DNA of 9,579 nt, taken from NCBI GenBank assembly GCA_023399105.1, contig JAEWQT010000229.1, forward strand, positions 1-9,579, given 5' to 3'. This DNA is from Pseudomonadota bacterium. GTDB lineage: Bacteria; Pseudomonadota; Gammaproteobacteria; Pseudomonadales; Oceanobacteraceae. Within the stretch, counting starts at the first letter, position 1; each line of letters starts with the position of its first letter. Positions 5,900-9,579 of the stretch are shown in pieces. A program made the position numbers and the translations under genes. Under the pieces are notes generated by a model that saw only the letters and a list, made by a program, of their open reading frames with translations, ran no database searches and was not told the origin of the DNA.

Positions 5900-8110
5900 T
5901 CAGGGTTGTGATGAAAGAAACAGGTCAGCCAGTGGCTGTGGGCGCGCAATGGCGTAGCCCTGGGCGTATTGCACACCCAGTTGCCGCAGCAGGCTGATGT
6001 CGTCGGTGTTTTCCACAAACTCAGCCACGGTGGTCAGCCCCAGCTGGCGGGCAACATCGCACATACTGTGCACCATGGCCTGATCCTGCTGGCTGGTGGC
6101 AATGTTGCGGATAAACTGGCCATCAATTTTCAGGCAGTCGAGGTCGAATTGTTTCAGGTAAGAAAAGCTCGACAGGCCGGTGCCGAAATCATCCAGCGCA
6201 ATGCTGCAGCCCAGCTGGCGCAACTGCTGTACCAGTTGCTGCGCCTGCGGCATGTTATCGATGCGTTCGGTTTCGGTAATTTCAAAGCGCAGCCGTTGTG
6301 GGTCAATCCTGGTGTGCTGCAGACACTGCCGGATAAAGGCGGCGGTGTCGGGGGCGTTCATCGAGGCGCCGGATAAATTGATTGAGCAGTAACGGGTTGC
6401 CGCCAGCCAGTCGGGGTGGCTGGCCAATTGCTGCAGCGTCGTGCGGATTACCCAGCGGTCGACTTCGGTCATCAGGCCGTATTGCTCGGCCAGCGGCAGA
6501 AAGGCGCCGGGCGACACCAGTTGCCCATCGGCACCGCGCAGGCGCAGCAGAATTTCATAATAGTGGCCACGGTCATCATCCTGCAGACCGGCAATGAGCT
6601 GGGCATGCAGTTCCAGGCTGTTACCGCGCAGCGCTTGTTTTAGCTGTTCAAACTGGCGGGCGTGTTCCTGTTGGCGCAGCACCAGACTGGCGGTATCTGC
6701 CACCAGGGCGATACGCTGCGGCTGCGTGCGGGCCTGCACACAAACCTGAGCGGCCGCACTGACGTATTGGGCGGCATCGTTGAGTTGGCCATCGAGGGCG
6801 ACGCCGCCGATCAGCAGGCGCAGGCGGAAGCTTTGGTTGCTGCTGGTGAAGGTTTCCTGTTCCAGCGTTTGGTGCAGGTTCAGCAGCCAGTCGGCCAGAT
6901 TGGGGTGATCCTGCGGCAGGCAGGCAGCGTAATGGCCGGCCCCACGGCGTGCCAGCAGGTGTCCGGGTGGCAATAACTGCCCCAATCGCTCACAGAACAG
7001 GGTTTCCAGTTGCTCGATCTGGCTCAGGCTGCTGAGGTCGGTCATCGGGCCTAAATCGGGAATGCGGATATCCAGTAACCAGCCTTGTTGCCCGGTGTTT
7101 TTAATCTGCTCCTGCAGTGCATCGCGCAGGCGCCGGTCGCTGGCCACACCGGTGACCAGATCGGTATTCGCCTGTTCGCGGAAGCGGATAATCAGGCGGT
7201 TACGGTCCAGCGCCATAGCGTTTACCAGCTGCCCCAGAATGGTCAGGCCGGCGGCCAGTAAGACGGTATCAATCAGGCCTTTCACATCGCTGATGGGTTC
7301 CAGCCCGCCCAGGCCGTTTAACGAGGCAAAAATAAAGCCCGTTACCAACACCGAGGTTAACAGCACCACGGAGGCCTGTTCGGCCTGCAGGGAGAACCAC
7401 AGCAGCAGTGGAAAGGTCAGCACAATGGCAGCATTGGCATAGGTGCCGCTTTGCAGCAGCTTCAGCTGCAGGATAATGGTGACGGCAGCGATGGCGATAA
7501 CCAGCCAGCCCTGCATCGCCGGGCGCTGCAGATCCCGCCGCCAGGATTGCAGGGTAACTTTAGGGTCTTGTAACCACTGATACAGCAAGGGGGTAAACAG
7601 CAATAATCCCAGTGCTTCAAAGGCCCAGTAGGTCAGCCAGACGTCCAGCAGATCGTAGCTGAGAAAGCGGCTGTCAAACTGCTTCATGCCCAGGCTGCCG
7701 AAGGCAGAAATAATACCGGCCCCCACCACCACGGCGAGCAGATAAAACACCGACAGGGTTTTCAGCGGCGTTAATTGGCTTTTCAGCAATGGCCGCAGTC
7801 CGATCATGGCCAGCAGCGGTCCCAGTACCATGCCGGCGGTGGCTGTTATAGCCACTGGCCAGCTGTAGTCCTGCAACCACAAGCACCAGCAGAAGAAGGC
7901 CAGCGTCAGAGCAGGCAGGTATTTCAGTTGCCAGACCAGCAGGGCCGCCAGAAACAGGCCGGAGGTGGGCCAGATAGCGGAAATAACAATATTGTTGAGG
8001 GTGAACAGCCGGGACAGCTCGGCCAGGGCAATCAGGCTGACAAACAGAAAGGCCGGTATCAGCAAGGGTCGGGCTGGCGCGGGTAAGCGTTGAAGAATAG
8101 GCGTCAGCAT
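5900..8110 (-). CDS. Membrane c-di-GMP phosphodiesterase: MASE1, degenerate GGDEF, EAL
   Basis: This is a 736-residue inner-membrane signalling protein. Residues about 12-300 are highly hydrophobic with some eight or more membrane segments and the MASE1-like block ISAIWPTSGLFLAALL, a sensor whose ligand is unknown. A GGDEF domain follows (about 312-475). It begins ANTDLVTGVASDRRL, but the signature is GAGHY at 390-394 instead of GGDEF and no RxxD inhibitory site precedes it, so it should not make c-di-GMP. The EAL domain (about 490-730) keeps the needed residues: Glu519 (in EIL, replacing EAL), Asn578, Glu610 and Glu613 (FEITE), Asp640-Asp641 (DDFGTGLSS), Lys661 (LKIDG), Glu697 (AEFVE) and Gln717 (QGY). 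It therefore probably hydrolyses c-di-GMP to pGpG. The start has only a weak ribosome binding site. The gene lies between mscS and the binding-protein gene on the same strand. Confidence 0.93.
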   Translation of the reverse strand: MLTPILQRLPAPARPLLIPAFLFVSLIALAELSRLFTLNNIVISAIWPTSGLFLAALLVWQLKYLPALTLAFFCWCLWLQDYSWPVAITATAGMVLGPLLAMIGLRPLLKSQLTPLKTLSVFYLLAVVVGAGIISAFGSLGMKQFDSRFLSYDLLDVWLTYWAFEALGLLLFTPLLYQWLQDPKVTLQSWRRDLQRPAMQGWLVIAIAAVTIILQLKLLQSGTYANAAIVLTFPLLLWFSLQAEQASVVLLTSVLVTGFIFASLNGLGGLEPISDVKGLIDTVLLAAGLTILGQLVNAMALDRNRLIIRFREQANTDLVTGVASDRRLRDALQEQIKNTGQQGWLLDIRIPDLGPMTDLSSLSQIEQLETLFCERLGQLLPPGHLLARRGAGHYAACLPQDHPNLADWLLNLHQTLEQETFTSSNQSFRLRLLIGGVALDGQLNDAAQYVSAAAQVCVQARTQPQRIALVADTASLVLRQQEHARQFEQLKQALRGNSLELHAQLIAGLQDDDRGHYYEILLRLRGADGQLVSPGAFLPLAEQYGLMTEVDRWVIRTTLQQLASHPDWLAATRYCSINLSGASMNAPDTAAFIRQCLQHTRIDPQRLRFEITETERIDNMPQAQQLVQQLRQLGCSIALDDFGTGLSSFSYLKQFDLDCLKIDGQFIRNIATSQQDQAMVHSMCDVARQLGLTTVAEFVENTDDISLLRQLGVQYAQGYAIARPQPLADLFLSSQP

Positions 8111-8142
8111 GCAGATACCGTAATGAGTTCTGTGGTTGTGTG

Positions 8143-8167
8143 GCCGGAGCCGCTGGGCAGCTCCGGC
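8143..8167. other. Hairpin between mscS and the EAL gene
   Basis: GCCGGAGC (8143-8150) pairs perfectly with GCTCCGGC (8160-8167) around a 9-base loop. It lies in the 95-base gap after the mscS stop, in the direction of minus-strand transcription. On the minus strand no T run follows, so it may be an mRNA-stabilising or Rho-linked 3' end structure rather than a classical intrinsic terminator. It suggests the EAL gene may be at least partly separated from mscS transcription. Confidence 0.5.
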
Positions 8168-8205
8168 TGTTTAACCATAGCCCAGCGATAGCCGGTGCGG
8201 AAACA

Positions 8206-9039
8206 TTATTCCGGTTTGTTAATGTGCAGGGCCATTTGCGGGAACGGAATTTCAATGCCTTCGGCATCGAAGCGCAGCTTGATGGTTTCCAGCAGTTCGA
8301 AGCGCACATTCCAGTAATCTTCAGCGTTTACCCAGGGGCGCACAATAAAGTTCACTGAGGAATCCGCCAGCTCGGAAACGGCAATGCGGTAGGCCGGATC
8401 TTTCAGTACCTTCTCATGGCTGCTGACGATGTCATTCAGCAGATGTTTGGCTTTCAGCAGGTCGCTGTCGTAGCTGATGCCCACCACCAGGTCGATGCGG
8501 CGGGTACTTTCTTCGGAATAGTTGGTCATGGTGTTGCCGAAAATATTACCGTTCGGCACGGTCACCACTTTGTTGTCCGGGGTTTTCAGACGGGTGCTGA
8601 AAATGCTGATTTTATCCACCGAGCCAGCGACGCCGCCGACTTCCACGTAGTCGCCCAGTTTGAACGGACGGAACACAATCAGCATCACGCCGGCGGCAAA
8701 ATGCGCGAGGGAATCTTTCAGCGCCAGACCGACGGCCAGGCCGGCGGCACCGACCAGCGCGACCAATGACGTGGTATCCAGCCCCAGTTGCGACAGGGCA
8801 AACACAATCACCAGCACCAGTAATGCGGTATTCACCACGGCGCCGGCAAAATTCACCAGAATCGGATCGAGACGTGCAGTGGTGAGGGCTTTGCTGACGC
8901 CACGGGCAACCAGGCGCGCCACCATACGACCGACAATAAAAATCAGCAGGGCCAGCAGTATTTTGGTGCCCCAGGGCAGCAGGTAGGTATCAATCAGCTG
9001 TTGGCTGTTGACGGACAATTCACTCAGATTCAGGTTCAT
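8206..9039 (-). CDS. mscS: Small-conductance mechanosensitive channel, MscS family
   Basis: This 277-residue protein has essentially the standard length of a simple MscS. It forms a heptameric inner-membrane channel that opens under membrane tension and releases solutes after osmotic downshock. Visible parts are TM1 (about 24-43), TM2 (about 62-84), and the pore helix TM3 (about 93-126) with the Gly/Ala-rich VGAAGLAVGLALKDSLAHFA and then GVMLIVFRPFKLGDYVEVGG. The beta domain follows with VPNGNIFGNTMTNYS, and the C-terminal alpha/beta domain ends IEIPFPQMALHI. The start at 9039 has AGGAG six bases upstream. Only 19 bases separate it from the stop of the flavin-reductase-like gene, so the two are probably co-transcribed. 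No extra N-terminal domain is present, so it is the short MscS class and not a large MscK type. Confidence 0.95.
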   Translation of the reverse strand: MNLNLSELSVNSQQLIDTYLLPWGTKILLALLIFIVGRMVARLVARGVSKALTTARLDPILVNFAGAVVNTALLVLVIVFALSQLGLDTTSLVALVGAAGLAVGLALKDSLAHFAAGVMLIVFRPFKLGDYVEVGGVAGSVDKISIFSTRLKTPDNKVVTVPNGNIFGNTMTNYSEESTRRIDLVVGISYDSDLLKAKHLLNDIVSSHEKVLKDPAYRIAVSELADSSVNFIVRPWVNAEDYWNVRFELLETIKLRFDAEGIEIPFPQMALHINKPE

Positions 9040-9058
9040 AGGTCACTCCTGTTGGTTG

Positions 9059-9579
9059 TTATTCGGGGCGCGGGGCGTAGGCAAAAACGTCGGCGTGCAT
9101 ATTGGTTTGGCTTAAGCCCAGCGGCGCTAATTGATCGAGCGTACCATACACCATAGCCGGTGAACCGCAGGCAAACACCTGTGTATGGCTCAGGTCGGTG
9201 AAGTCTTCGTGAATCACCTGATAAATCCAGCCGGCGCGGCCATCCCAGCCGTGGCTGTGCTGCTCGATAATAGGGTGGTAATGCACATTGGCAAATTGTT
9301 GCGCCCATTGCAGGGGTAATTGGCTGGCGTAAAAACCACTGGGTTGGCGGTTTGACCAGTACAGGTGAATATTCTGCTGCGGGTTAATGGCTAAGGCGCC
9401 TTCCACCAGGCTTTTGATCTGCGAAAAACCGCTGCCGGCGGCAATCATAATCAGCGGCTGGCCGCTGTGCTGCTGCAGAAAGCGCGGGGTAATACGGCAC
9501 TCACCCTGTGGCAGAGTGACGCGGGCGATCACCGCCTGGCGCAAAAACGCCAGAATGCGGCTGGCGTTGTCGCTGTGGT
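9059..9579 (-). CDS. NAD(P)H-flavin reductase-like protein, C-terminal part
   Basis: The gene runs off the right edge; 172 C-terminal residues are visible, and the frame stays open from the TAA at 9059-9061 to the window end. The visible part is the NAD(P)H-binding half of a ferredoxin-reductase-type oxidoreductase: LPQGECRI, the nucleotide-binding loop IMIAAGSGFSQIKSLVEGAL, HLYWSNR, WDGRAGWIYQVI and VFACGSPAMVYGTLDQL, ending HADVFAYAP. This order resembles Fre/LuxG flavin reductases and related CDP-6-deoxy-glucoseen-reductase-like proteins. Such enzymes move electrons from NAD(P)H to flavin or an attached iron-sulfur centre. Whether an N-terminal FAD domain alone or also a ferredoxin domain precedes it cannot be seen, so the symbol fre is not assigned. 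It precedes mscS closely on the same strand. Confidence 0.85.
   Translation of the reverse strand, partial: HSDNASRILAFLRQAVIARVTLPQGECRITPRFLQQHSGQPLIMIAAGSGFSQIKSLVEGALAINPQQNIHLYWSNRQPSGFYASQLPLQWAQQFANVHYHPIIEQHSHGWDGRAGWIYQVIHEDFTDLSHTQVFACGSPAMVYGTLDQLAPLGLSQTNMHADVFAYAPRPE

Noticed and set aside
7674..8309. Minus-strand open frame of 211 codons spanning the mscS-EAL junction.
   Set aside because: It overlaps both real genes in another frame, its product has no recognisable motif, and both overlapped proteins are clearly real.

Overview
The window suggests a moderately GC-rich gammaproteobacterium of the Oceanospirillales/Pseudomonadales type. The evidence is the gene order hemC-hemD-hemX-hemY, which is a gammaproteobacterial arrangement, plus the character of the encoded proteins. 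The exact genus cannot be fixed from the sequence alone.

Layout. Positions 1-150 hold the last codons of an IS3-family transposase, followed by the element's right end at about 152-179. Next is a short intergenic stretch with a heptad repeat (AACCCTC) and a candidate extended -10 promoter. A tight forward operon follows: hemC (325-1278), hemD (1278-2030), hemX (2084-3235, GTG start) and hemY (3232-4422). HemC and HemD carry out consecutive steps of tetrapyrrole synthesis, porphobilinogen to hydroxymethylbilane to uroporphyrinogen III. HemX and HemY are the inner-membrane proteins usually encoded with them. An inverted copy of the upstream repeat lies just after hemY, so the operon is bracketed by an 18-bp inverted repeat pair.

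From 4519 to the right edge everything is on the minus strand. In transcription order there is a flavin-reductase-like gene (partial, running off the right edge), a small mechanosensitive channel gene (mscS type) 19 bp behind it, a MASE1-GGDEF-EAL membrane protein, and a periplasmic substrate-binding protein of the branched-chain amino acid/amide type. The GGDEF domain has lost its signature, while the EAL domain keeps its catalytic residues, so the protein is best read as a c-di-GMP phosphodiesterase. No permease or ATPase gene accompanies the binding protein within the window. It has its own leader with a 19-bp dyad that looks like an operator.

Most of the window is ordinary housekeeping and signalling sequence. 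The points worth a second look are the insertion sequence end just upstream of hemC, the inverted intergenic repeats around the hem operon, the orphan binding protein with its dyad, and its pairing with the EAL protein. I found no convincing wholly new system, no RNA genes and no CRISPR array.
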